Shown: positions 1-11,127 of the stretch, in pieces
Position numbering within the stretch: the first letter of the stretch is position 1
Layout: each line of letters begins with the position of its first letter
DNA from: Phoenix dactylifera
Lineage: Eukaryota; Streptophyta; Magnoliopsida; Arecales; Arecaceae
DNA: 64,000 nt
Direction: 5' to 3'
Assembly (NCBI RefSeq): GCF_009389715.1
Contig: NC_052397.1
Coordinates: 12,963,355 to 13,027,354 of the forward strand
Notes under the pieces: model-generated
Told to the model about the DNA's origin: nothing
Seen by the model: the letters and a program-made list of their open reading frames with translations, nothing else
Databases searched by the model: none
Translations under genes and position numbers: made by a program

Positions 1-892
1 TAGAAACTTCGACTTCAGATCCCATTGGCTCTTTGGTGCTCTTCAAGATAATGCCGGCCAAGCCTCTCGAAGTGGATGGGTGCCTCATGCTGATAACCTT
101 GCCCTCTGGGTCCCACCCCTCGCCCTTCCATTTAGCCAGACAAAGACCTTACTGGTTGAAAGAGAGAGCCCTTTATGTAAGGTATTGGTTTTGAATGGTT
201 GGATGACTCATCTGCCTTATCTTCCACATGGGCCACTCTCTATCCTTTTTCTACTTTAAAACTAGTTTAAGCATCTAGAGATTCGAGTGTCTCTTATGTT
301 GGAATAGAGTCACAGGTAAAGGACTAGTGGAAAGAAGAGAACCCTTACATTTATTAGTGAGTGGCCAGCTAGTGAATGACCTCCTTTTTCATCATCAACA
401 TCACCCTACTTAATTCCTCAATTAGATTTCTAGTCTTTTTTTGTCAAAGAACAATAGAGGAAATTAATGAGACACTTCCTCCAGTTTTATCGATCGAAGA
501 ATAAAATATACAGAATATTTAGCAACAGAAGTGGAAGAGAAATACAGAAGAATCGTCTCCATAAACTCATGGGGTTCCTGGTTGCACCAAGGAGGACAAA
601 GAACTCTAGAGGTTTCTATGTGTGTCTTATAGTTATTCACCTTAATAAAAGTTATTTGGAGATTATGGCTTGAAAGATATAAAAAGTCCTTAGAGATGAG
701 AAGCATATGGGGCTACACACAATTCGATAGATTAAATCCTCTTGCTTAATGGTTGTTCCTTGCTAATCAAGAAGCAGAAGCTGACTTATGTTGGAAAATG
801 CTTGAGAAAAATTGAGTGGTTTTTTTTTTGGCGCCTTGCATCTTTTAATTGATGGAATGATTAACTTAATGAATTATAAATCATACCTTGAT
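1..892. other. Intergenic, no gene; holds one copy of a dispersed repeat
   Basis: No coding region is supported here. Positions about 10-240 resemble 7466-7660: both contain the string CATTGGCTCTTTGGTGCTC, then an ATAAT segment, then CCTCTGGGTCCCAC, and then a stretch ending near TATTGGTTT and GGTTGGA. The two copies are in the same orientation about 7.45 kb apart. The short open frames in this stretch have no recognisable domain. Confidence 0.5.
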
Positions 893-1189
893 TCATGGGC
901 CATATTGACGCCATTTGTCAATGTGGGCCACAACTTGACGAGATCCCAACATTAATTCCTTAAAGAACAAGGCCTTGGAAATTCCATTTGCAGATAGATG
1001 GGGTTCCATCTCTGTGCTCATGCACAACATGTTTTCCAATACCGTCTCTAGTCCCATGGAAAGCTTTCCTAGTGGGTTGGTCACTTCATCATTAAGTTTG
1101 GGTTGGCTAAGATTGCCTAAAGTAATACCTTCATATGAGAATAAATACTCCAACATAGCATTTTTTTTATTAGCGTAATCCTGTGTCAA
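893..1189 (-). CDS. Unrecognised 98-aa open frame, possible gene fragment
   Basis: I do not recognise this protein. It is an uninterrupted minus-strand frame of 98 codons from ATG, hydrophilic, with no signal peptide or membrane segment. Part of it (the residues reading EYLFSYEG..NLSQPK) has a diverged counterpart in DNA at about 2826-2885, where the same frame reads (L)CGTIYSHQG..NLSQPK. Its 5' end overlaps the left LTR-like repeat of the element at about 1150-2825. A gene or older repeat may therefore have been duplicated or split around that element. It could equally be a chance open frame. Function is unknown and confidence that it is expressed is low. Confidence 0.2.
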   Translation of the reverse strand: MTQDYANKKNAMLEYLFSYEGITLGNLSQPKLNDEVTNPLGKLSMGLETVLENMLCMSTEMEPHLSANGISKALFFKELMLGSRQVVAHIDKWRQYGP

Positions 1190-1434
1190 CCTATATTATC
1201 TTCTATTCTTAGCATGATTTTGTCAAAATAATTTTAGGGATCACATAACAACCTGTATCGCCCATAATATTTTTCTTTGTTAGCGTGATCACATATCAGC
1301 CTATATTATTTTTCTTATATATACGAGTATATATAACCTTTGAGATGTACAAAATGTGATGGAATAAAGAAATAAAATCACTTTTCTCTTTTTTTTCTCT
1401 CTTGTTTTTCTTTTCTTCTGCCAAGATTTCAACA
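1150..1434 (+). repeat. Left LTR of the short LTR element
   Basis: It matches 2598-2825 in order, with diverged sequence and a different AT-rich spacer. It ends TTTCAACA at 1434, directly before a degenerate tRNA-Met-type PBS. Its left boundary is uncertain by tens of bases because the start appears truncated relative to the right copy. Confidence 0.55.
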
Positions 1435-1979
1435 TCGTATCAAAACCACCGATCATCTAATTTGTTGTCACCATCTCTTCCGCCTTTTTTGTAGCCGTCA
1501 TTGCCATATCTAGAAGCTTTGAAGATCCCCCATTGCCAATCTATCAATATCTGTTTCTGAGTGAATCAACATCCGAAGATTTTCTATTTTTCAGTGGATC
1601 CGCATATCCTCTATTTTCCTACAGATCCTCTATTTTCTAGTGAATCATCATTCGAAGATCTCATATTTCTTGGTAGATCAGTATATTTTCTATTTTTGGT
1701 AGATTAATATCCGGAGATTTTTTATTTTCTATAGATCCATAACTCTTTTCCACCACTTTTCTCCCCAACTTTAGATCTTCGGTCGTCTCTTCTCTCAATC
1801 ACTCAGGCCCTTTCTCTCTATCTTCAATTTTATTTGTTACCTCCGATTCTTTCATCGTCGAATTCGAGGTTTCTTACTCCTCTTTCATGATGCCTCCATC
1901 TACAAGGATCGTCGACTTTCGGTTGTTTTCTCTCGAAGCTCTGTTCTCATTGCAACTACCATCTTCTATGTGTCTTCTC

Positions 1980-2465
1980 ATTTCCACATTATCAGACAAA
2001 TCAATCAGCCACATCAGCAAACACATCAATCTGTCATGTCAATCAGACACATGGACAGATACACTAGTTTATTATGTTAGTCAGTCATATCAATGGACGC
2101 ATTAGTCTGTTGTGTCAGTTTGCTATATCAGTATTGCCAAACACATCTGTTTGCCATATTAATTTTCTAATTTGTCGTATTAATTTCTAAGATGCTATGC
2201 TAGCTTCCATTTTTCCATATCAAATTCTGTATCGGCACATTAATTTGACACATCAGTCTATCATATTAGCCTCCAAGTTGTTATGTCAACTCCTATCTAC
2301 TCATTGGCTTCTAAGCTACTATAATAGCTTATGTTATGTCATATCATGCTCTATGTTGCCACATCAGCTCTTGATCTATCACCACGTCAGCCTCTGAGTT
2401 GCTATGTCAGCTTCTAGTCTATCATGTCAGTTTTTGAGCTGCTACTTCAGCTTTTGATCTACAGT
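1980..2465 (+). repeat. Degenerate short-period repeat inside the LTR element
   Basis: The interior of the short LTR element is built from an irregular cycle of CATCAG, TGTCAG and CATGTCAAT-type words separated by 10-25 bases (for example CTATGTCAGCTTCTAGTCTA near 2401). No frame is conserved through it. It looks like decayed simple-sequence DNA rather than gag. Confidence 0.4.
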
Positions 2466-2539
2466 TTATAGGTACATTCATAATCTAGTTTCCAAACTCA
2501 AGTTGGCACCTACAGAACCATCTTAAGTTTGAGGGAGGA

Positions 2540-2825
2540 TATTAACATAATTTTAGAGATCACGTAATAACCTGCAACGCCCATAATTTTTTTTTATTAG
2601 CGTGGTCCTATATTAACATATATATATATATATATATTTTTGTTAGCATGATTTTATTAGAGTGATTTTAGAGATCACATAACAACCTGTATCACCCATA
2701 ATATTTTTCTTTGTTAGCATGATCATATATACGAGTATATATAAGTTTTGAGATATATCGAATGCGATGAAACAGGAAAATAAAATCACTATTTTTTTCT
2801 CTTTTCTTCTTCAAATATTTCAACA
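2540..2825 (+). repeat. Right LTR of the short LTR element
   Basis: It begins TATTAACATAATTTTAGAG just after the purine tract GAGGGAGGA (2531-2539) and ends CAACA at 2825. It contains two copies of an ATTTTAGAGATCAC(A/G)TAA block (about 2550 and 2664) and a TA dinucleotide run near 2615-2635. Confidence 0.55.
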
Positions 2826-5800
2826 TTTAGGTTGGCTAAGATTGCGTGAAGCAATACCTTGGTGTGAATAAATAGTCCCACATAGTGCCCTTCAATGGGG
2901 TCAGTTGTTTGGGGGACCACCCAATAGCTGTAGGAGCATGCCTCACAGCATTTGGATTTTCAAGGGACTAGCAGTTTTGGCCCTACATTCACAACTTTTG
3001 CCGCTTAGGTGTATGCTAGTGTGCATGGAATAGATGATAAGTGAATGCGAGCATTCTTGTATGCGAACAAGTTAATTTTTATCCCATCAAGACTTGTTCA
3101 CGGGCTAGTGGCCTGCCCGGCCGCTCACGCCCAAGCCTTTTGGGCAGGATTGGGCAAAAATTTTATGCCTAATGGGCTGGCCCCGGCTTCGCCTAGAAAA
3201 TATGCCTGTTTAATAAATGGGCGAAGCTCAGACTTCAAGATTATTTTTCTTATGTTGTTTATTTATATTTTATAGATTTTTACACTTAATTGATAATTAT
3301 TATTGATATGTCAACTAAATGAGATAATAAATATGATATATATTTTATATTTAATATTTTTAAAAATATTTTAAAGCATTTTGGGAATTTTTTTAAAAAG
3401 AGATAAAGTCTCAGATTTAGCCCAAAGCTTCGAGCCTGAGTAAGGGCTTGAGGGCTTGGGCTTGCAAGGTAGGCTTGAAGGGAAAGATGGGCCAGGCCTA
3501 AATAATTGTATTGATCATTAGGTAAAGCCCGATCTGAGCCCAACTTGGCTCGGTGCATAAACAGATCTAGTCATGTCATCATATGCCATCATTAACTTTT
3601 ATTTGTTTGAAGTCTTTTCTAGTTTTGCACTATAAAGGAGTCTTATGCACTAGGTGTCTTGCACCATGGTCATGTGCATGTTTGGATAGGTGACTTATAG
3701 AGATGGATGGCTTAGCAAATATCTCAACTTGCCTTGTTTGGTATGGTACAAACATGGGTGACAATTGTCCATCTCTAACATCGGCAACGTGGCGACCAGC
3801 CAAATGGTGTACCAATCTCTGCAGTGCAAAATATGTAGACGAGAAGAAGCCCCTCCCTGTTCTTCTAAAAATAATAATAATAAAAAAGCTTGAGAGACAA
3901 AAAGGATCCTATTTGCATTGCTTGCAGTTTCATAAGAGATACATACAGTCAAACACAAGTGGATCTAATCAGTCGATGCCACCAAGGCGTTCCTAAACTA
4001 TAAAGATAGTTGTATTAATGAAGTATTAAAATTTAATTAAAAGTTCAAGATTCTATCAAGGGATCAGACTTTCTAAAATTAGGCAACATGCTTTATTTTC
4101 TAGCTAGTATAAGTTTATACCTATGTCCCTAATGGAAATGTGCTATTCGGCACTCGTTTCATGCACATGAAAATTGCCTCCTGTCAAATGGTGCAAACAA
4201 TTGGTGTTAAGGTGGCTAATAGTCTAAGTTGTGGGCCAGCATTAGGGGAAGAGAGAATTTTTCATTACACATTGTTTTTGCCCTGGCAAGGCTTGAAAAG
4301 AGTTAGATGTGTTTTCATATCTCGAAATTATAACCTCCAGATCACAATAGAGCAACCTTACTATTACACTATCTGGAGCAACTTTACCATTACACTGAGA
4401 CTCATCCTTAGATTTTCCATCCTTGCATCATTCAGATAAAGTTTAATTATATGTAAAGAAGTAATGATAAAAATATGATCATGAGTTCTATGCATGGTCC
4501 ATAGTGATTGTTAGTGGGTTTTGTGAAACATAATATGAAAAGATATCCACAATTCAAAATTTTAATCAATTCTATTGTATACCTAGAAAAGAGGAGAAAC
4601 ATTGTTACTTTACAAACAAGGCAATCATGTTAACCAATGTCACCAAGGTATCTTTCTACATTTCCGGCAGTCTCCCTCAATATTGTTCCAGGAATGATTT
4701 TAACCATGGTTTAAAGTTTAAAAGCAACCAACAAGCTGAAAGTTGGCATTTTATTCTCGGTTTAACATTACAACCTCGATGGGAAGCCTAGTGGCATTTC
4801 TAAAAAATTAAAATAGCTAGCTAAGTCAACATTTTCAAAAATAAATAAAATAAATATTTTCTTTTTTGGTCTTTCTAAGTGTGCTGTGCCGGTGTTTAAT
4901 TTTGAGATAAAAGAAGGGGCATTTATAATATTATAATTATTTATACCTAAATCATTGAAAATATATTATTAAAGACTCGAATTAGAACCTTTTGCTGCTA
5001 AATGGATGGGTATGACCATTCATCTGCCCAAAGTAGGCAATTGGGAAAGCTCGAAGGATGTGCATCTGCCTAAAGTTGATAGAATACAAACAAATTAATG
5101 AAATAGGTAATACTGCTTGCACTAATCTCAACGTCTGAGTCTAATCCCATATCAACCTAAATATATTTGCAAAAATAATATTTTTCAAAATATTCATTTT
5201 GTGCTTGATATATTTTGATAGACCAAACAATTACATCAGTAAGATTCAATTTCTATTTGAAACAACCATCTACAAGTATTGGCCGGGGGTCCAAGTTGCA
5301 CAACCAATAGTAATTTGCCACATGCTTTGATCATAAAAATTTTCATCTTGGGATATACATATGATCAGCTATCCAACTCTAGGCATGCCAATTTGTATTG
5401 CTTTATGCAGCAGATTTTTTATGACAACATCAATTGTGAACATTCAGTTCTGTCACATATTTTTCTTAGAAACAAACTAGATCAATATTCCATGAGAAAA
5501 AATGGCATAATCTTAAATAAGATGATCGAGGTAGTGAAATCTCCAAGGTATAGAATTTTCCATAGATTAACATTTTATGTGATCTTAGTAAACTCTCTCT
5601 CTTCTCTCTTTATTAATTAAACAAAAGTATAAATGAAAAATTCTCTTTAATCAAATAGAGATATTACAATCATCCATGTTTCTTTTCACATGCATCTCAC
5701 GCCAAATTTAACCTATCTTCCATATATAATGGGTGCAACTCTATATGTGAAGTAATTCCATATTTTGTCTCTTTGATCTAATATGGCCATTTCTTAATCT

Positions 5801-6600
5801 ATCCAAAAAAAAAAGATAAAAAAAGTTTAAGACAACCACTGGATTCCTTCCTTCAACATCTATCCATCATCATTTAAGGGGAATTGTCCACTCCTACCAA
5901 TAACTGGCTGGTGGTTTCCATCCTTCCAACGACTTTTATAATAAACCTAGCTTATAACTTGGCAATAGCTTCAATAAAAACAAAAATACAAATATAAATC
6001 AAAATAAAGAGATTGTGGTTGTAGTGCTGTATTATGAAACAAAAAATTCTCGTACTAAAGTTATGGCATACGCCACAAAAATATTAAAAGCTTCACACAT
6101 TATACTAGAATGAGACTTCTTGATAGTTATTAGGTAGCTTTCTGGTTAGACTACTTCAGGCATCATTAACCATCTTTTGCATCAAGATTGTTGGAGAATA
6201 GTAGTAGCTCTTCATTCTTTTATTATAAAATTTGTTTGTAGAGAAGCTATCAATGCTACTGGATGACATCATATATGCTGTTAATTATATGGAATCCACA
6301 TTTTGAATGTTTAGGATATATATCCTTTCTTAATTTTTATATATTTTATTTTCTCATGCTCATAAATGTATTTTTTGGATTGATATAATAAATCAATTTC
6401 ACCAAAAAAAATAATCTCCGCAACCATCTTGACAACTTCACCTACATGCAGGATCTTCCCCATCCATAGGATGGTGGTCTTCATCTCATGACCGTGTGTG
6501 CTCTCCATTAAATCAACATATCCTGACCATGTTCTCTCCTCAATTTATCTTTCCTAACACTTCTAAATCTTATAGAAGGAAAATAGCATGTATTGTTCGG
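2826..6600. other. Intergenic, AT-rich; no gene recognised
   Basis: No exon or conserved domain is visible. About 3100-3215 and 3415-3545 are GC-richer blocks rich in GGGC/GCCC words (GGGCTTGAGGGCTTGGGC at 3443) flanking an AT-rich core. This is the look of a decayed foldback or MITE-type repeat, but I could not fix its ends. The remainder shows only poly-A/T tracts and short chance frames. Confidence 0.4.
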
Positions 6601-6629
6601 TGACGTTTAAACTATTCCTTCATAGAAAA

Positions 6630-7200
6630 CGGAGAGGAGGTAGAGACGGGTTTCTCTTCCACAAGAAACAACAAGAAAAGGAAAGATGCGGTTTCTCCTC
6701 CATGGCAGTCGAAGTTACAATAAAGCATTCTGTTTCTCCTCCAATACAATAAACCGAGAGAAATTATGGATGTTAAGTTTCTCCACCACATCACAAGAGG
6801 GGAGGAAAAGCTCTGAGTTTCTCATCCACGGCAAGCAAAAAAGATTTTTGGGTGAAAAAGTGGACCCTTCTTATCCTTTTTTATTTTCTTTTTACTGTAC
6901 TTTTTTTTTTAAAAAAAATTTCTTTCCCCTCCAGCTGATTTAAGTCTCACACAGCAACAAATAAAGAATAGCAGAAGAGAGTTCCAGCTTCTCCTCGACA
7001 ACAAATTATCAAGAGGAAGGTGTTTTCTTCTTCTTCTTCCCCAAATCTTCTTCCATGTGTCAACCTTCAAGAAATCTAATGCATCTTTTCTTTTGGTGTT
7101 GCATACTGTAGGTTTCCGCTTCACAACAATCGAAAACCATGGACTTCTCCTCTAGTGCAGCAAACCAAGAGAAAGGTATCCTCTTCTTCTTCTTCCACCT
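6630..7200. repeat. Degenerate tandem array with TTTCTCCTCCA core
   Basis: A motif close to GTTTCTCCTCCA, followed by a GCAG/ACAA word and then AACCGAGAGAAA or a purine-rich tail, recurs irregularly (near 6650, 6689, 6738, 6777, 6818, 6985 and 7143). Spacing is roughly 35-60 bases and the copies are heavily diverged. It ends near poly-A at 7303-7321. No coding function is evident. Confidence 0.4.
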
Positions 7201-7465
7201 TCCTAAAATGTTTTTTTCTCTTCTTTTCTTTTTCTTTTTTATGTGCTATGAAAGAATGTGATTTTTTCTTTAGGATGAGATGAGAGCTGAATCGCCTAAG
7301 ACCAAAAAAAAAAAAAAAAAACTTCAATTAATCCATAAGTAATACTATCTCAAAAGAAAGAGAATCCCAGGAACTACAGAAAGCCTTTCTAGTAAATGCG
7401 TGGTGGTCCTTCTTCTATTTTCTCCCATCTCCTTCATGATAAGCTTCAAGTGCCAACTTGCATGC

Positions 7466-7660
7466 ACATTAGATACCATTGGCTCTTTGGTGCTCCAGGA
7501 TAATTGTTGTGACCGAGACACATCTGGACGCAGATACCTCGTCCTCTGGGTCCCACACTCCTCCCTCCCTATTTTCCCATACAATGATCCGTTAGGGAGG
7601 AGAGGGAGGGAGAACGCCACGTATTTCTGATAATATATTGGTTTCTAAGGGTTGGACGAA
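7466..7660. repeat. Second copy of the dispersed repeat found at 10-240
   Basis: It shares CATTGGCTCTTTGGTGCTC, a following ATAAT segment and CCTCTGGGTCCCAC with the left edge of the window, in the same order and orientation. The copy here contains an additional GC-rich, GGGAGG-rich stretch (7591-7610). No terminal inverted repeats or target duplication were identified, so its class is unknown. Confidence 0.45.
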
Positions 7661-9425
7661 GGTTGCACAGGGTGGAGTTGTTCATAATTTCATCTTCCTA
7701 CCATGTATTGGATGTTTCATTGAAAAAAAAAAAAACATGAATTGATTAAGTCTCTATCTACATTGTTTGATGCTCAATGGATACCTAGGCTCGATTCCCA
7801 CCCGACCAGAATCCAGTGTATATATTTGTTGCTCGAATCCAAACCCGACCCAATTAATACTTCAATAGACTGTGCTTGGAGCAACAATTAAACCTGGAAC
7901 CCCAACGGCTATTTATTCCTATTTGTTCATTCAAGTAGCCTCAATTATATATAAATATTTTTTGTTTGGTTCTTCATTAAAATTTTCAAACATAGCAGTA
8001 TGTATTATCTAAAAGTAGAGTTTGTTAGCTTAAGAATGTTTATTATCTTAAATTATATTAAAAAGCTTTTGGATGAAAATGTATGTTTAGGTTGGTATTA
8101 TTTACTTTTATTTAAAACTTACCAATAATTTTATATTTGATTATCAATTAATATTTTTTTAGTCATAAAGAGATAGCTAAATTTTTTATCCCATTGGGAG
8201 GAAGAAAATTTTTTCTCAACCTGCTTAACTCGAATCTCTTAAAAGAAGTTTAGAAAAATAAACTCACTTTCCTAAATGGACATACATAGTAAAAATAAAT
8301 TGGAAAAAAATTAAAATTCTATAGGAGATAGATCCCGATTCTTACATGAACTTTTTTTTCTGTCATTTTGCCAAATTCTTTTAGGATTGAGAGTTAAATC
8401 CGGTTAAAGTTTTTCCCAAAAAGCAAACTTTCGGTTTGGTTGACCCATTTTAGGATCCAAATAATGGAATTTAAGCTTGATCATTGTAGGCACAACTCTT
8501 TTTAAGGATAACACTATGTCATAGGTTTCAAAAAGTTATCCGATTTCAAAACAAAAGATCATCTTAATCGGATATTGTATGATCAAGTTATGGCCTTTAG
8601 AAATTTGGCTTGTGGTTCGTCTTTTTGATATAGCGGATTTTGCTTTTGAATCCTGTTCAACCCAACCTATAGTATAGCCAAAATGATCTACATCAAGTTT
8701 GGTGATCTTTTGACACTACTTTATAGCATCAATAAGGGAAGCTTAACCACTAATTTTTTTTTTTAATTTATATTTTAAAGCAACACTAGAAAAGATCATC
8801 CAAACACTGGCAAATTTAGTAAACGACTTTTATACTTTAATGTGGAAGTTTAAATGCGTGACAACGGCTGGCAAAGTGCTCTTGCTATTGGATTTGTTAC
8901 CATACTTTAATTTATGATAAGAAAATATCTTATACTTCAAAAATCCTCAGATAAGCCAGAAAGTGGAAAGAAATAGAGTTGTAACGAAGAATAAAGAGGT
9001 AGCAACATGTAACTGTAATAGGTTATACTTTTATAACTGAATCTCTCACAGAGTCTTTGTTGAGGATGTTGTCTCCTTTATGAATGTTGGCTATACCTTT
9101 GCTTGAACTGTTGTTTTAACCACTTTAAAGCAGGCTATTATTATGTAGAAATATGAACCGTTAAATTAAATCCTAGAATTTAAACTTTCGTTTGGAAGCA
9201 TTTATAATTGCTGATTTGCTGTGCACTCAATCTGAATAAAAACTAAAATTGTTTCAGCTACAACTGTTAGTGATCTCACCACCTATATAAAGCCCTACTT
9301 GTACATATATGACTAGCATTAATTAGTCCTAATTCTATTCTAATCTGTTCATAATCCAGTTATCAATAACGCAGACGATTTTGGTTGGCAAACAACAATA
9401 TACTTGATTTGAAGGTGCAAGCTAA
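7661..9425. other. Intergenic, AT-rich; no gene seen
   Basis: No exon, domain or bounded element was found. Near 7790-7860 are CGACC/GACCC words like those in ethnic-neutral dispersed hAT-type MITE fragments elsewhere in plants, but no ends were located. Confidence 0.35.
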
Positions 9426-9432
9426 CCTGCTT

Positions 9433-9593
9433 GCAAGTATCTTAACTATTGTACATATGTAGTGTTTACGATCATTTCCTGCCTTTACCCAGATTATGGA
9501 GATTTAGGAGTCTTGTAAGTATCTTAACGAATGTACAAATGTAGTGTTTAGGATCGATTCCTGCCTTTATCCAGATTATGGAGATTTAGGAGT
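9433..9593. repeat. Tandem duplication, two copies of about 80 bp
   Basis: The block running from AAGTATCTTAAC through ATGTAGTGTTTA to GGAGATTTAGGAGT occurs at about 9436-9512 and again at 9517-9593 with only a few differences. A separate pair, GAGAAAGGTGGGACTCATA, follows at about 9627 and 9699. Confidence 0.75.
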
Positions 9594-9889
9594 GTTGTCA
9601 TGTTTAGCCTATTAATATCGAAAAAGAGAAAGGTGGGACTCATATATGCTATAGGGATATGATAGACTTTTTTTGTTTCTATTTTTTTTTTTTTTAAAGA
9701 GAAAGGTGGGACTCATATATGCTATAGGTATTTAGATCCAGTATTTTAGAGATATACCATTCAAGAATCGCATTCAAAATTCCTAGTTTTTCAATGAGAG
9801 AGGTTTGGTTGATATAAAAGGCATTGTGAACTAGCGTCTTTGGCTAAACCAATATAAAATATCTTGCTCCCATGAGTCCAAAATGATGG

Positions 9890-10412
9890 TGAAAATATTG
9901 GGCACCTCAATCTCTAACCAAACCGACATTCTTGACCTCAGTATAAATCGAGGTAAACAATGTTGGCCCCAACTGAGGAGCCAATTAGCTGAGGAGCCGA
10001 TCAGCTGAGGAGCCAATCAGCAAGAGCCGATAGGAACTAACAGTTTCAGCCACTTACAATTATGGCAGCTCTGCATTCGATGCACAATAAATGCCGCATG
10101 CTGCCCACATAGAATGATGCCTACACCGTATTCGTACTATTGGCTATTCTACATATAAAGGGACAACCCGAAGGATCTCAGGTATGCAATATCATTCAAC
10201 TATGCTGAAATCTTTTCTTTTCATATTGCTTTTTTTCTATCCTAACTTACGTATCAGAGGGTTCTCCGTCGGAAACTCTCCGGTAAATAGACTTTTTGTA
10301 AACCATTCTCGAAGAAGATCAGCTATCCACATCTCAGTCAGCCGGTTCATTTCGATTCCTACCGATCTCAAAGTCATCCTAACTGTATTCCGGCCTTGAT
10401 CCGACGGCAACA
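9890..10412 (+). repeat. LTR-like repeat, copy 1 (related to 37042-37600)
   Basis: It aligns along its length with 37042-37600. Shared landmarks are GACCTC..GTATAAA..GAGGT, GGCCCCAACTGAGGAGCC (with short GAGGAGCC tandem copies), a TATA-like ATATAAAGGGAC followed by GATCTCAGGTATG, GGAAACTCTCC, and a terminal GGCAACA at 10412. The TATA box followed by a presumed transcription start suggests the LTR of a Gypsy-type element, here without any internal region. It ends about 715 bp before the Ca2+-ATPase start codon. No target duplication was found. Confidence 0.5.
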
Positions 10413-11127
10413 CAATATACAATACTATAATTGCCTGTCACTTTCGATTCACTTACAACTCGTACAAAAAAAATAAAAGGAAACCAATCCCACTACTTCC
10501 ATGGGATGACGGGAAGGCCTACACGACATGGTCATGGTGTAAAAAGGACTCACTAAGAAGGGGCAATGGAAGCATGCGGGAAAAAAGCCACATGCTCTCA
10601 CGGCAATTAAAGGACGATTTGCAAAGACCGAGAAAGTTTGCAGACACTATCGCTGGAAGCTAAAAATAATGCATGTCCTTTTTCTTGCTTTTTTTTTTTA
10701 CCTTCTTCCTCATAACGGTCAGTTTTGAACCCCAATTTTCCGGTCTGTTCCCAAAACCCAAGGAAACTTTGCCACCAATCCTTCCTCTCAACTTATTTCG
10801 GATCCCATTCCTCCTTCCTCCTTCCTCTCTCTCCTCGGCTCTCGCCGTTCCAAAGTTTCCTCCTTTTCTCTCCTCTTTCCAACCACATGCCGTGAGGCTT
10901 CTCATTTTCCGCTTCCCATCAACTCCTTGAGCGACAGCAAATTGAAGCATCCGCATGGACGTTTCTGCCAAGAAGCCATTTTGCTGCCATTCCACGCGCT
11001 TTGCCTATCTTTCTTGGAACCCTCTTGAAAAGAGAGAGAGCTCTTCCAAGCCGTCTACAAGAGCCTAACAAGGCCCCGGAGGTAGAGGGGGGGAAGAAAG
11101 ATTGGATTTTGGGAAGGGAGAGCAGAA
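10413..11127 (+). promoter_or_regulatory. Upstream region and 5' UTR of the Ca2+-ATPase gene
   Basis: This 0.7-kb stretch precedes the ATG at 11128. It is pyrimidine-rich around 10735-10860 (runs of CTTCCTC, CTCTCTCC), as is common near plant transcription starts, and purine-rich (GGAGGTAGAGGGGGG) just before the ATG. I see no unambiguous TATA box. The overlapping open frames here have proline/serine- or arginine-rich products typical of CT-rich DNA and are not credible genes. Confidence 0.4.

Larger units (their letters stand above)
1150..2825 (+). mobile_element. Short non-autonomous LTR element (TRIM/LARD-like, copia-type signals)
   Basis: Two related repeats bracket about 1.1 kb without a conserved open frame. 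The left repeat (about 1150-1434) and right repeat (about 2540-2825) share blocks such as GATCACATAACAACCTGTAT, CCCATAATATTTTTCTTTG and ACGAGTATATATAA, and both end in TTTCAACA. Right after the left repeat is TCGTATCAAAACC, resembling the copia primer-binding site TGGTATCAGAGC. Right before the right repeat is the purine run GAGGGAGGA, a polypurine tract. LTR, PBS, PPT and LTR are thus in the correct plus-strand order. The right repeat also holds an internal duplication of its first 60 bases. The short non-coding interior points to a non-autonomous element mobilised in trans. Confidence 0.6.
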
